This document shows, piece by piece, positions 36,318-48,056 of a stretch of 64,000 nucleotides of DNA. Under the pieces are notes generated by a model. That model saw only the letters and a program-made list of their open reading frames with translations. It did not search any database and had not been told where the DNA came from. How positions within the stretch are numbered: position 1 is the first letter of the stretch; the number at the start of each line of letters is the position of its first letter. The position numbers were made by a program, and so were the translations under genes. The stretch is from Rostratula benghalensis (taxonomy: Eukaryota; Chordata; Aves; Charadriiformes; Rostratulidae), in the NCBI GenBank assembly GCA_013399305.1, contig VXAI01000019.1:133941-197940 (forward strand), given 5' to 3'.

Positions 36318-36443
36318 AGGCCAGGCTGGATGGGGCTTTGAGCAACCTGGTCTGGTGGGAGGTGTCCCTGCCCATGGTAGGGTGGCTGGAACTTGATAAT
36401 CTTTAAGACACTTCCAACTCTAACCACTCTGTGATTCTATGAT
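36318..36443 (+). mobile_element. CR1 LINE 3' terminus, forward orientation
   Basis: GGCCAGGCTGGATGGGGCTT, CAACCTGGTCTGGTGGGAGG and CCCTGCCCATGG lead into a terminal GTGATTCTATGAT, the CR1 3' end. It is a 5'-truncated copy of only about 125 bases. It is oriented opposite to the neighbouring CR1 at 35916-36245, about 280 bases away from the matching arm, so the two make an inverted repeat. Confidence 0.87.
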
Positions 36444-39400
36444 TTTTGTGAGGATCCTCGGCTGAGTCTCTTGCTTGTGTGCCCAGGAGGGGAATCTTGT
36501 CCCCGAAGAGAAGAGTAGAGAATGTCTCAGTTTAGTGTCTGCTGATTCTGAGGAGAGGGTTAATCTGGACTTGTTTGACATACATAGTGAAAGCTGCTCA
36601 GAAAGTGGAAAAAAACAGATGTTGGATAAATAGGCAAACTCACAGACTCAGGCCAGCTGTCTTGAGTCTTAATCTGGCCAAAATTAATGCCAATTTGTGC
36701 GAAGAGGATTTGTTTATCAGAAGGAGTAAGTGAGCCTGGAGGAGTGGTTGGGGAAGGAGAGCATTGGGGAAGAAAGGCGGAGGAGGAGCCGCTGTGAAGA
36801 GGTGAAAGTGTTCTCCTGCCCTAGGTCTGCAGTGCTCCAGCAGAAAAAGTGGCTCCTTGCAGGAGCACTGCTTTTGCAGGTTTTGGAGGGGAGCACAGAA
36901 TAGGGCTCTTCACCCCCTGTCCTGCCGACTGTTATTTCCCATGATATGCCAGTCTGGGGAATGAGTGACAATTCCTTCTCACCACCTTGTCCAACAGAAT
37001 AAGGGGGCTGAGGTTTGGCTTTCTTCAAGGGAGAAAAACTCTTAAACCCTTCCCAACACCCTGTTTCTCTTGGTTTTCAGCATGCAAGCATTCACTTTGG
37101 TCTTTGCTTTTTTACCAAAATTGGCTAGAGAATTTCTAGATGCCCTGGTTCATGCAGCTCTTTTCTGAAGAAATAGTTTATTTTCTTTACATTGCTACCA
37201 GCTGTAAGCCACAGCAGCATGTTTTTAATTCTGTGAAATCAGAGATGGTTACAATTGTTTTGGTTATTTTCAGTGTATTAAGCCTGAGTTTAGATTTTAC
37301 TTGGCTTTCACATCACTTAAATATGGGATTTTTTGACTCATTGAAAAATTTAAAGGTGGTTTTGAGATTCCAATCCCCTAAATTTGAGGAGGGGAGATGG
37401 GTTTACTGCCTCCTGTTCAACTTTACCTTTATAAAATTGAATGAGGAAATTATAAAAATAATGTTTCCATTGCAGTGGTTGGTAATTTGCTTGGAATAAG
37501 ATCCCTTTTAGTCTTGGCTTTTCTATATCACTTTATAAGGCTTAGAACTTTGAAAGAGAACACACGGACATAAAGTAAACACTTTTATTCTTTCTTTCCT
37601 CCACCCCAACCCAGCTAGAGTTGTAAGTAGAACTAGGCCTGAGCTTTTTAAAACGTATTTTGACTTCACAGAATATACATGCAAATTTTCCTTGTGATCC
37701 ATGGAGCTGCTCTAACTCAAAAGAAATATTGGTAGTTTCCAAACACCACACACACACACGCAATAATAAGATATTGATTATGACTGGGGACTAAGTAAGT
37801 TCATAAAATTACAATGTGGCTCTCCTAATTCCATCTGACCTACTTAAAATATTTTATCCGTCCATCTGAAATGCAAGGGTAAAATTCATATATATGTTTG
37901 TCATTGTAAAAATACATTAAACTGAAAGTGTAAAAGTGAAAAAATATCACTCAAAGCCAGTCACAACAAATCAAAACAACTTTTTAATCTGTTTTTTCCT
38001 CATTAACTGGTTATTATTGTTCTGAGTGGTGGCGCCTCTTTGAAAGGGCTCCATACATTTCTAGTTTCAGTGCTTGCAGCTGCTGTATGTCACAGTATGT
38101 CTTTACCAGTTTTGCAGTTTGTGTGAGGCAGAAAAAGCAGAAATGCAGAAATTACTGTATTCTGCACCACGACAAGAGATTTTTATCCAATAAGATTGCC
38201 CTTATGTGACATTCAGGAAAGAACTCGCTTTGTGTCAAATCGCCTCAGCAATGTATTAGTTTGTTCTTTCCCTTATAAAGAAGGAAAATATTCTAAAACC
38301 CAATCCAAAATACCTCTGATGTAACTGCTTGCTTTTAGCCTTGATTTATTAGCACCTAACCATTTATTAGCCAGTTGGCTCTCCACCCCCTTGTAAAGTA
38401 GCAACCCCTGTCAGTTCCAGGAGCCCTTTCCATAGGGTGGTATTTATTTTTTTTGTTGTTGTAGTTACACCACAGTGCTGCCTTCTAATTATCTTTGACC
38501 AGCTGGTGTGGCCAGGTCTGTCTTCTCACCTGCCTCTAGCTCATCCTCAAGTTTTTAGAAGAACGGCCCAGCAATGTGCCCTAAATGAATGAGTTTGCAC
38601 ATAATACTTCAACATTGCCTCTCATTTCTGTTATCCCAGCCCTCCAGCCATCTGGTCTTACTGGCAGGGCACTTTGACCCTCCTCTAAGTTCAGGATGCC
38701 TTTCAACTTTGTCTTATCGATAGATGTCAGCAGAATGCTGTTAGCACGCGTGCCTTATCACTAAGGAGCTTTGGTCTGGGAGTTTTATGCTCCCTTTGTG
38801 AAAATCAACATTTTTTTTGTAATAATCCTGTAGTTTCTGTAAGCATGAAATGCTCCTATTTCTCACCGGTGTGGGGGAGGGGGGAAAAAAAAAAAGGGAA
38901 ATGATATGATGCAAAAGTGGACTGGTGCGATACAGGACTTGTTTTAGGGGCTGGAGGGGCAGAAAAAGCAATTTGGGTAACACAGTCTCCTGAAAGAATG
39001 ATCTGAGTAACAGTGATTAGAGCATAGGACCCTGTTAGGAGGCTGTGCCAGTCCTGTGGAGGTACCAGTGACTGCCAGCAGCTGGGGAGGGGCCGCGGGG
39101 AGGTGTTTGACTGATGAGGGTTATAGTCCTTGGACTTTGGACCACTCTGCAGCGGGGCCTCAGGCAAGACGCTTTGCCCTTGGGAGGTTTTATCCTTCCA
39201 TCTGCAGCTTGGCCAGTAGTTCAGTTTTTAACAGAAATTTCATAAGAAATGAATCTGCTGAGGGAATCCCACATTTTACAGATTTTTTTTTTTTATTTTC
39301 ACGGAGAACAAAATAACAAGCCAACATATCTTTACTGAGTTGACCTTAAGTGTTTAATGCAGATCTGGAAACCTCAGATAAAACCCAGCATACTGAAAGG

Positions 39401-42400
39401 ATCTTCCATGAATAACTTCAGTTAATAAAGTCTTGCCCTAGTAAAATAAAACTTTCTCCCTCCTGTTACATAATGGATGAATGTTTTGTTGGTGAATCAG
39501 AAGCTATTGCGGTCTCTTCTTTTCTAAGAGTCTCGCATGCATCACTGAGCCCAGAGCTATTATAAGCAGGTTTTATCTTATCCCATATGTTCTGCAATGC
39601 AGCCCAGCACCCCAACAACATTGACCGCATCTTCTTAACCCTTTCACATACATCCTTGTGTGTAAGAACTCTGTCAGCTGCTGTCACTGTGCTCAGGATG
39701 TGTATCCCAAGGTGTTTTAAAGCTCCTGACTACTCTACTGTGTAACCTGTACCTGGAGCTCTTCCCCTTGGAAGCTGGGAAAGAAGAAGGAAACTCCCTG
39801 GCCCCAGTAAAGTTTGCTGCTGAAGTTTTTACCACTGTCCTTGCACTGTTGTGACTGCTTGGAGCCCTCTCTGTCCCCAGCCTTTCCTACCTGTTCCCAA
39901 AGTGACCTGCCTGTTCTAGGGCTGGCCATGTTTTTCAGAGAGCAGCATCTTCTCCATCCCAAAGGTGGGACAGAGGCCAGCAGTGGGGTGGATTAGGGAG
40001 GCAGGACATCAGGGTCAAAACAAAGGGTTGGGTGAATGAGACTTTCTAACCTCTAGGACTGCCCATTGTGATACTTAATAAAAATAACGGGCACAGAAAT
40101 ACAAAGATGGCTGAGAAAAGCTCTAATTTATAGATGGGGAAAACAGGAGCTCTAAAAGGAAGGGAGGTAAGACTCCTGCCAGAGTAAATAAGGATGAAGA
40201 AGTAGAAAGGAGCTCTAGTTCTCTTGTTTAATATCACCTGAACAGTTTAAAACTACTCTTTACTCCTCCATCAATATCTCTTTATTGCCACTAAAGACCC
40301 CTCTGCCAGTCCTCATGCAGCTGAGGTTATGTCCTTTTGCCTTGAAGTGTGTCAAATAAGATTTTTACTCTCCCTGTTACTTCCTTATGTCAAAAGAGGG
40401 GTTGAAATAGCTCTTTCCTTGCTCTGGATGATAAAGTGTGTTATATGGTGTTTGAACATTAATAGACTGTAATATGCTGATTCATGGGCATTTCCTAACA
40501 GCTGACTATCTCAGCTACATATGGTTTAAAACGGGCTGTTGTTTATGGAAATGTTTTTGCTTCTGCAGGTGGTGAGGGAAAATAGAAGTTTCTGGAAAGT
40601 AAGGTTGGTTCTTGCTGTGTTATGGATACTTTAGCTAGTATTACTAGTATATATCAGGTAATCCAAGAATACCTCATCTTCCCTGTGCGACAGGGCTTGC
40701 AAGAAACATTATCTCTTATGAGATCACTTGATACTCTTGGAGGAACAGGCAAGCATTGGCATGCTGTTTTTTCCTTCACTTTGCCTAGGTCCTTCAGGAG
40801 GCTATAGTGGCTGCACCACTTTGTCACCTTTGGTCCCTCTAAACCTGGTTTTCATTTAATGTTCCTCAGGTATTGATTAAATCTCTGGTTACATTATCTT
40901 ATCTCTGTAAGCGTAGGACTGTTGCATACTGTCCGCTTGATGACTGTGATGTGCTATGGCTCATGCCAGTGAACTTGTTGCTGGGAAGTCACGATATTGA
41001 ATCTGAACATCAGTCTGTTTTTCTGTCCATCTTTATTCCCCTTTTGTATTATCTTAAACATCTCCTCAGGCTCTTTGGTGGTCGTGTCTGCTTTGTGTAC
41101 CTGGACTCTGTCCATCTCTCAGCCCCAGGTTTCTTTTTAGCTACCTATGGAAGAGAGGGCGATGGCGTGAGCGCAGGTCACGGAGGCAGAAAATGCCCAG
41201 AAACCAACTTTCCCTGTGAAATCTGATTAATCTGACACAGGAGCTTGCACCTATTTTACAATGTGGGAACACAGTTAACCAGAGCAGAGTTTCCCCTCCT
41301 CCTCCTCCTCCTCCTCTCTCCTGAACAGTGTTTCCCTTTCCTGGAGGAGTGGAGACACCTCTCCAGGGAGTGCTGCTCCCAGCTCTGAACATAAACGTAT
41401 CGGGACTAACGAGCAGCTCTGGGGACTCACAGAAATGGATGAACAGAGCTGTGGAGTGGGTGGGAAGGCCTGGAGGGAACTGCCGACCCCGGGTTGTACA
41501 CAGAATCTCTGTGCCCTACAGAGAAAACAGACTGGGCTGAGGGGAGTGAGTCAGGGTGGCTTTTTCGGTAGGGACCTGAAAAGCAAAGAGGTTTGTGCAG
41601 GTGCACAGCCAACACAGGCCTCCACAGAGCTAATGGATACCCTGAGTTATTTTTAACAAAGCATGAATAAGCATACTATTAGCTTAAAATCAAAGTGGGG
41701 TATTTTTTAATACTGATACTGGCAAGGTACATCATAACAGCCTTTTTCTGCTGTAGAGATGTGATTAGAGATGTCAGTCATCTTACCCTCTTAACAATAT
41801 GGTTTTTAGTTCCCATTTTCTCCCCAGCTGCTGTATTGTACCCATAGCCCAGTCACCCACATGCCCTCTCCCTGCCATGCAGTTCTTGATGCTGCATGCA
41901 TGCGGGTTTCCATCCTCTAAATTCTTTGCAGAAATTCTATTCAATTTAATAATTCATATCCTCAATAATCTAGCCTATTACACCGTATTTGATAGTCATT
42001 AAGTTCACTGGCAAGGGACACATTACTTTGGAGACAGCTCCTGTGCAGTATCTCGTACTACAGATAGGGATTCCAGACCAGGGCTGCATTTCACGTAATG
42101 AACAAATGTCTGTGAATTCTCCACAACTCCCATTGCAAAACTGAGGTTTGAAAAGGTGTGGCCACAACGAATTCAACATTCAAAAGTCACTATAAATCCC
42201 ACTTTTATTTGTTTTTCCCCTCAACGATCGTCTTTCAACCCACCAGCTTGATGTGTTTACTTGGTAAACTCTGCTCGGAAAGATCTCTCCCCGTGCGTTT
42301 TCTCACCCCTATTATTGTGAGTGCTCCTGGCGAGGAGAAAAGGCTGCGAGGAACCAGCACCTTGTTAGGTATCTAGGTCTCTTTTCCATGATTATGTAAG

Positions 42401-43365
42401 ACTCTCTGTTTCTCCTGTGAAGCCTGCTTTGCTTGAACATTATTTTTCACATTTCCAGCAGAGTGGACATCACCCCTGTCCCACCCAGTGGTGTAGCCTC
42501 ACCCCTGCATTGTGCCTGTTGGTTGGTTGTTTGGGATACACTGCTCACTCTCTTTCTGAGCATGTACATCTCTTCACCTCTGCGAGGGCCCTAGATAAAT
42601 CTTTGTTTGACCTATGCTTGCACTGACGGCTCTGTGCAGGTTTTGAAAGGCATCACAGCCCAGGAAACCCCAACGGATTCAGGTGACATTTGAGCATTTG
42701 ATCTACGAGTGAACTTAAGAGCGATCTTAGGGGGTTTTGTCAGCTGGTGCGTTGCTAAGGCTTTGTCAGCTGGAGTCCAAAGGCTGTGCCTGATTTAGGG
42801 CCAATAAAACCCTTTGAACCAGGCTTCATCTTTCTTGGACACCACCCCAGAGTGAAAGAGAGAGCGCGAGAGGAGTAGCTGCTCCTGTCGTTCTCCCCTC
42901 TGTCATTGGGGGTGGAGGGACTGCGTGTTGCCTTCACGATGCCCATGCTCTCTGCTTTAACTGGCTCTGTGTCTGGCACAGCCTGTCTTTTAGGCAGCTG
43001 AACAAATTATATGACAGGTTAAAGATTATTCTAATCTGCTCCGCCACGCTTTTGGAATCAGCTGAGAAGGGAGCGTTTACCATATGTGCGGTGTTATTCT
43101 AGCTCCTGTAGCCAACCTTGTTTATCTGTCGCCTTCACACCTCGTGTTTTTCTGTGATTCAAAACTGATTTACTGTTAACTGTTTACAGTGATTTGAACA
43201 GGAGAGGCTTATGAAACAGACAGGGGAAAGGTTTAATTGCTGATTTCCCGTTTTCTCCTGGGGCTGGATCTGTAGGACTCCCATACAAGTGACTGAGGAG
43301 AGAAGCAAATGGCCCGTGTAAGCAGACTTGTTTCCTGACTTTCTCAGCTGTGGCCCTTGACACAA
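36444..43365. other. Non-coding stretch; no exon recognised
   Basis: About 6.9 kb without a supported gene. It contains a (CA)6 tract near 37747-37759, A11 at 38885-38895 and (CCT)7 at 41295-41315. The part from 41140 to 41560 is more GC-rich with many short ORFs, but none is recognisable. Confidence 0.55.
41295..41315. repeat. (CCT)7 microsatellite
   Basis: Seven exact CCT units, followed by a CTCTCTCC imperfect extension. Confidence 0.93.
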
Positions 43366-44105
43366 GTCTCCTGGTTTGAGGTAAAACAGAACCAATTTTC
43401 TGTTGAGTAATTTTTCTTTTTCAGCTGGGCCTCTTCTAACTAACTAAATTCTGAGATTAACAGCATGTTGTTCAGAAACTGTTCCCTCTCACAGTGATAA
43501 GACCTGGTTCTAGCAAGGAATGGTGCAGAGATGTTCTTGCTTATGCTTATTGCTGTAACAACCAAGGTCAGGGAATTCTGTTATTTGCTCCCTTTGGAGG
43601 GTCGGAAGCACAAAAGTGTAGAGGAACCTTGTAGAACCTCCTCCACTTGTAGGGAGGAGTGGACAGGACAGGTGACCCAAACCTGACCAGCTGGGGTGTT
43701 CCATCCCATCCACATCATGCTCAGAATAGAAGCTGGGGGATCAAAGGGTCAACTCTTTTTCTTTGATGACCAACATCTGAGAATGACTCTGTCTGTTTGT
43801 CTGCCTTTCACCCTGATCCAAGCATTCCTCACTCCAGATCTGGAATGCAGCTCCTGTCGATCACCGAGTCCAGTCTGGGATTTTTCGCGATGCCTGCTGG
43901 TGACACGATCACCATCATGGGAACTTGATACAGTTTTGTATATACTGTATACTTTTTTTAAAAAANNNNNNNNNNATTTATGTTTTTATTAAGGTAGTTT
44001 AGCCTTTTTCTAAACTCCTAAATCTCTTTAATCTCTTCCTCTCCTCTCTTTTTCTTAGAGGGGGGAGGGCACCATCTGTCATTCTCATAGGTCAACACCA
44101 CGACA
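43366..44105 (-). mobile_element. Solo LTR, second avian ERV family, copy 2 (reverse, with assembly gap)
   Basis: Its reverse complement follows the LTR at 8353-9036 from end to end: start TGTCGTGGTGTTGACC, then AATGACAGAT, CCAGACTGGACTC, TTAGTTAGTTAGAAGAGGCC and end TTTTACCTCAAACCAGGAG. It is interrupted by the 10-base N gap at the position of the family's A-rich segment. No coding region is attached. A convincing target-site duplication was not seen. The 98-codon ORF running through the gap (43696-43992) is an artefact. Confidence 0.75.
43966..43975. other. Assembly gap (10 N)
   Basis: Ten N bases lie between T7A6 and ATTTATG inside the reversed LTR. By comparison with copy 1 the missing bases should be A/T-rich low-complexity LTR sequence; the true length is unknown. 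Confidence 1.
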
Positions 44106-47100
44106 ACACCATTGGATGTTCCAGCCTTCAGCCTTTCCTATCCCTTTTTTTTTTTTTCCTTTTCTGCAGTGTGGACTGGAGACATGAGTCATGTTTGGGC
44201 TCCAGCATTAGAGACTCGAAAGGCTTTTGCGCAGGGTGCTGCCAGTGTTTGGATTCCTTTTTTTGTACTTGTTTTAGGAAGCCTGTTATAGGAAGCATTT
44301 TACCCTGTAGGTGATAATCATCCCACATCTTCCTCCGTAAGAACTTGTGAAAAGATTACATTAATAGACCTTGCCTAAGCGGTCAGGCTTCTCCTCCTTA
44401 GAAACCTGGAAGGATTGGCTGGTCCTTCTCCCCACACCAGCAGGATGGGGAATAGCCTGTGCAGGGAAGGGCATTCATTGGGTTTGCAATGAGTCATGAA
44501 GACTATTTTAAAGGATTCACACTTAGTAATGTGACAACCATGATGATGGGGTAGGGAGCAGGGCAACAGTGAAGGGACATGTTAAATGACATGGAGGAAA
44601 GCAGATCTTGGCTGCAGATAACCATGTTGGCTTTCACCCTTTTTGATGAAATGAAAGCTGTGTTGACCTGTCTTACTTGTTCAACACCCAGATCCGTAGC
44701 TGGTGAATCAGTGCAGTAGATTTGGAGCAGATGAGGTAATTCACAGTTATATCTGAAGACTTTCAAAAGAGGAGGGGACAAGAGCAATGCGGATGAATGA
44801 CAAAGTGAGAACCTGTTTTAAAAACGCTGTGGTTGAATTGTCTTATGCAAAAATGGCATTACACAGCCTGCCTTTTCAAGGAAGGCTGAGGCAGCAGGCA
44901 AGGTGGGAACTGTGGAAAAACAGCTCTTTCATTCAGTCATTTGTCAAGTACTGATGCTTTCTCTCCTGTATGCTCCACCATTTGATTTATGAGTTTTTGC
45001 AGGCAGTCTCTGAAGCGCACGAAGGGTTGGGGCAGCTATGGCCTAGAGCAATAATTTTTCTCTTTCTCCGCATGACTGCCTGCCTATCTGTTAGGGGTTT
45101 TGTGTAAGAAAATATTTCTCTAAAGTCAGAATTGAGCAGCAAGGATTCGGTCTGGCTGGAGGTGTGGGTTGGTCAGCTGATGGAAAGCACAGCTAGGGGC
45201 CGGGGAGAGTAAAAATCTGTACATCTTTTTCTTCTACACTGGTAAAACTGCTGCTTCAGTTGTCGGTTTTTTCCTCATCTGCCCAGTGTGGGTGAGTGAT
45301 TCTGGATCAAAAAATTCTCATGCTGGGCTTGAATTTGAGGTTTGTAATTCAGCTTGTTATCTTTATGCTGCCATTAGGATGCTTTATTGTCTCCATGAAG
45401 TTGCACAAATGACCTGTATCTTGACTGTCCAATGAGAAGCATGATACCTGTCAACTTCTAAGGGATCTGTAAAGGAAATGCAGAATTACTCTCCATTGCA
45501 CCTTTGGCTTTATAATTTCAATCTAGATTTCCTGCTTCATCAGCTACAGATATAGTCAGATTCACAGGAATAGCTTTAGTTTTCTTACTCTTTGTGTAAA
45601 TTTGAGCCTGTCCCTGGGTCCAACACATGCTTGCTGGCACCATGCTAATTTGGAAACCACTTGTCACTGGAAGTAGCCAGATTGCGATGTGCTTGGATGC
45701 CTTTTCTCTCCTTAAATACCTTGTAATTATGCCTCCAGCAGCTACCAAGGGGTGATACCCAGCTGTGGCTTTGCCATACACAGGTATAGCAGTTCGGAGT
45801 GCAAATCCTGATGCAGTATTGAAGTGCACAATTACACTAAGGAAGATTTTTCATATTTCCTGGTCAAACATTCCCACAGGGGCTTTCTACATACTTTGCA
45901 ACCAAAGTGCTGCCTTATGCAGAGCAACAGCTCGTAGGAAAAAGCAGAGCAAGCTGAGGCAGTGCATATGCACACAGCCTGGGAGAAAAGCACATACAGG
46001 GATTTAAGTAGCTTATGAGAATATTTGCCGCCAGCACAACATGATGCTTCTCAAACTGGATTATGATGGGAGGCTAAAATGGTGTTTTGGTTTTGATTTT
46101 TTGAACTAGCTTGTTTTAAGTAGATTCAATGCAAAATGAAGTAGCGGCAAAAAAGAAATGAAGCTCTTTGCCAGTTACAGTGGTTTAGAAATTCTTTGGT
46201 GCATCCCAGCTCAGAGAAATTAACATCTTCTCCTAAATGATTAACAAGATACTGTTGATACTTCTATTTAATAGGTGTGGGAAAAGCAGTGTGAAGCTGC
46301 ATTTAGTTTCTTCAGTCTTTGGTGAAAACAAAAGTTACGTTTATTTTTTTTAATTTCTGCTTAACTCTGTAATTTCTTGTTCTTGTCTTCATGTCTGTTT
46401 TGTCTTTTTGTGGTGCTTCGTTTGGTGCAGCTTTTAAAATTTAAGTGTCTCTAGGAAGAAATGCTTGGTCAAATTCTGCCCTCAGTTACTTGGGGAGGAG
46501 GGAAAAAAGTCAGAAAAATGTATTGATTTTGTTGATATAAAGCTGGATGTTTATTGAAGGAACCCACCAGCAAACCAACAGAACTTTATCCTTTTCTCTT
46601 TGTTCATTTGCAAATCGACTTGTCTGGTTATGAAGCTATATGAGTGAAATAGAGATGGGGTTTTTTTTAATTGCTTTTAATTCAAGGCAGATGATTCAAC
46701 ACCTGCCTAAGAGGGGTGATCAAAGCAGTGCTTGTCCTTTGGTGAAAAGGTCAAATCAAAAATGTGGTGTAAAGACTAAAAACGAGCCACGAACACTAAA
46801 TAATAAATAAATTCTGGCTCTACCAAATTATCCTTTCTCTTCATCCAAATGTTGGGCTGCACTGGCACCTCCAAGCAGGTCCTTAAGCCCAAGAGCAGGT
46901 GTTTTAATGCTCTTACGTTGGCTTTCTCAATAGGAGGCATCCACTGTGAGCTGCAGCCCTGCATTTACATTGCGAGCTCCGGGCTGCTTGGGGCTGGTGA
47001 CTTGCTCTTTGACCTCATTCTTCCTTTGAACCCGGTGCCGCGGTGCCTGCTCGCCAGCCCCGCCGGGCCACCGCGTCTGTCCCTCAGCCCTGCACCTCTC

Positions 47101-47117
47101 CCTCTTGTAATCCGCAG
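44106..47117 (+). other. Intron end upstream of CRACD exon A; no other exon recognised
   Basis: About 3 kb ending in the 3' splice site of exon A. The acceptor is preceded by a pyrimidine-rich run CTCTCCCTCTTG and the bases TAATCCGCAG. In the exon's frame a TAA stop lies at 47108-47110, so the reading frame is closed immediately upstream and depends on splicing. The last 90 bases are unusually CpG-rich. A 103-codon minus-strand open frame (45518-45829) starts only with GTG and is not supported as a gene. Confidence 0.65.
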
Positions 47118-47286
47118 ACAAGAAAAGGGCAGGCAAGTTCCAGCCTTTCAAGAAGCTCTTCGGCAGGAGGAAGAAAAGGGAGCCGGCGTCAGAGGGCGAG
47201 GAAGCCAAACTGAAGCCCAGCCACTCCTTCGGCAACGTCTGCAACGGCACCTTCTCCTCCGATGAAGAGCCCAACGGTGGTCTGAG
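47118..47286 (+). CDS. CRACD: CRACD coding exon A (partial CDS, N-terminal region)
   Basis: This 169-bp exon lies between a CAG acceptor (47115-47117) and a GTAAGG donor (47287-47292). It opens with two bases completing a codon (probably GAC, Asp), encodes 55 residues, and ends with two bases (AG) of an Arg codon finished by exon B. The peptide begins KKRAGKFQPFKKLFGRRKKR, a strongly basic patch, then has SHSFGNVCNGTFSSDEEPNG with an acidic SSDEE segment that looks like a casein-kinase-2 type site. I recognise this as the N-terminal part of CRACD (KIAA1211), a cytosolic protein known to inhibit actin capping protein and promote filament growth; its capping-protein-interaction motif lies further downstream, outside this window. 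CRACDL is the main alternative. The exon has no Met codon, so translation must start upstream or else this exon is 5' UTR for a start in exon B. It is much more CpG-rich than its surroundings. Confidence 0.82.
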
Positions 47287-47974
47287 GTAAGGTCCCACGG
47301 GTCTGCTGCCAGCCGGCGGAGGAGCCCCCGCAGAGCCCCTTGTTCTCCTTGCTTTTAAAGGAATTAAATTTACATTCTGCCTCTGGCTGAGTGGCAGCAA
47401 GTTTTATGCTGTTTTTTTTTTTTACTGAGCATCTGCAACCCTGCCCCTTCTCTGAACATGACACCTGCTGCTGTAGACCCTGAGGTCTCACTTCTTTGCA
47501 TGCATTACTTACTGGATAGATGTGCCGGCGTGGGAAAAAGAAAACCCAGGGTGAAGCAGAAATGGATTTGAATCTGGCTCTGTGATTTAACAGAACTCTG
47601 TGGGGCACACCTGAGCAGAGGGTATTAATGGCATCCCTGTTTTTTTAAAACTGGGGAAAGGGAAACCTGAACTGGCTGCTCCCGATCTTTTATTGCATAC
47701 TTTTCTCTGCAAGGTGGTGTCTCTGGGTGAGGAAAGACACATCCTCTTTTGGTCTATCCCATAAGGTTTTGCATTGTAATTAGGGTCAACAAACGGGCTG
47801 CCTTTATTCTGATCCGATTTGAACATAAAGTAGAAGCAGAAAGAGAGGGACCTGGAAATCGGATCATACTCCAGTGCCAAGAGAGGATGACAGAAAGACA
47901 GGGTGAGAGTTTGCTGTAGAAATGATGGGTGAAAGAAACCTCAGGGTTAGCAAGTCAGCAATCTCCAACTAGGA

Positions 47975-48056
47975 ACAGAACAGAAAAAATAAATCCACCA
48001 AAACAAACTAACCAAAAAACAACAAAATACCACCACCACCACAACAAGAAAACCCT
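47975..48056. repeat. A/C-rich low-complexity tract with (ACC)n
   Basis: About 80 bases almost entirely of A and C, including ACCACCACCACCAC at 48029-48042. Confidence 0.85.

Noticed and set aside
38381..38760. Stretch with a reversed-CR1 feel (for example TTTCAACTTTGTC)
   Set aside because: No CR1 consensus word of useful length could be aligned; similarity is too weak to call.
43696..43992. 98-codon frame spanning the N gap
   Set aside because: It runs through unknown bases and lies within a reversed LTR.
45518..45829. 103-codon minus-strand open frame with protein-like composition
   Set aside because: It begins at GTG, not ATG, and I could match it to no known protein. It might be a retrocopy remnant, but this is not supported.
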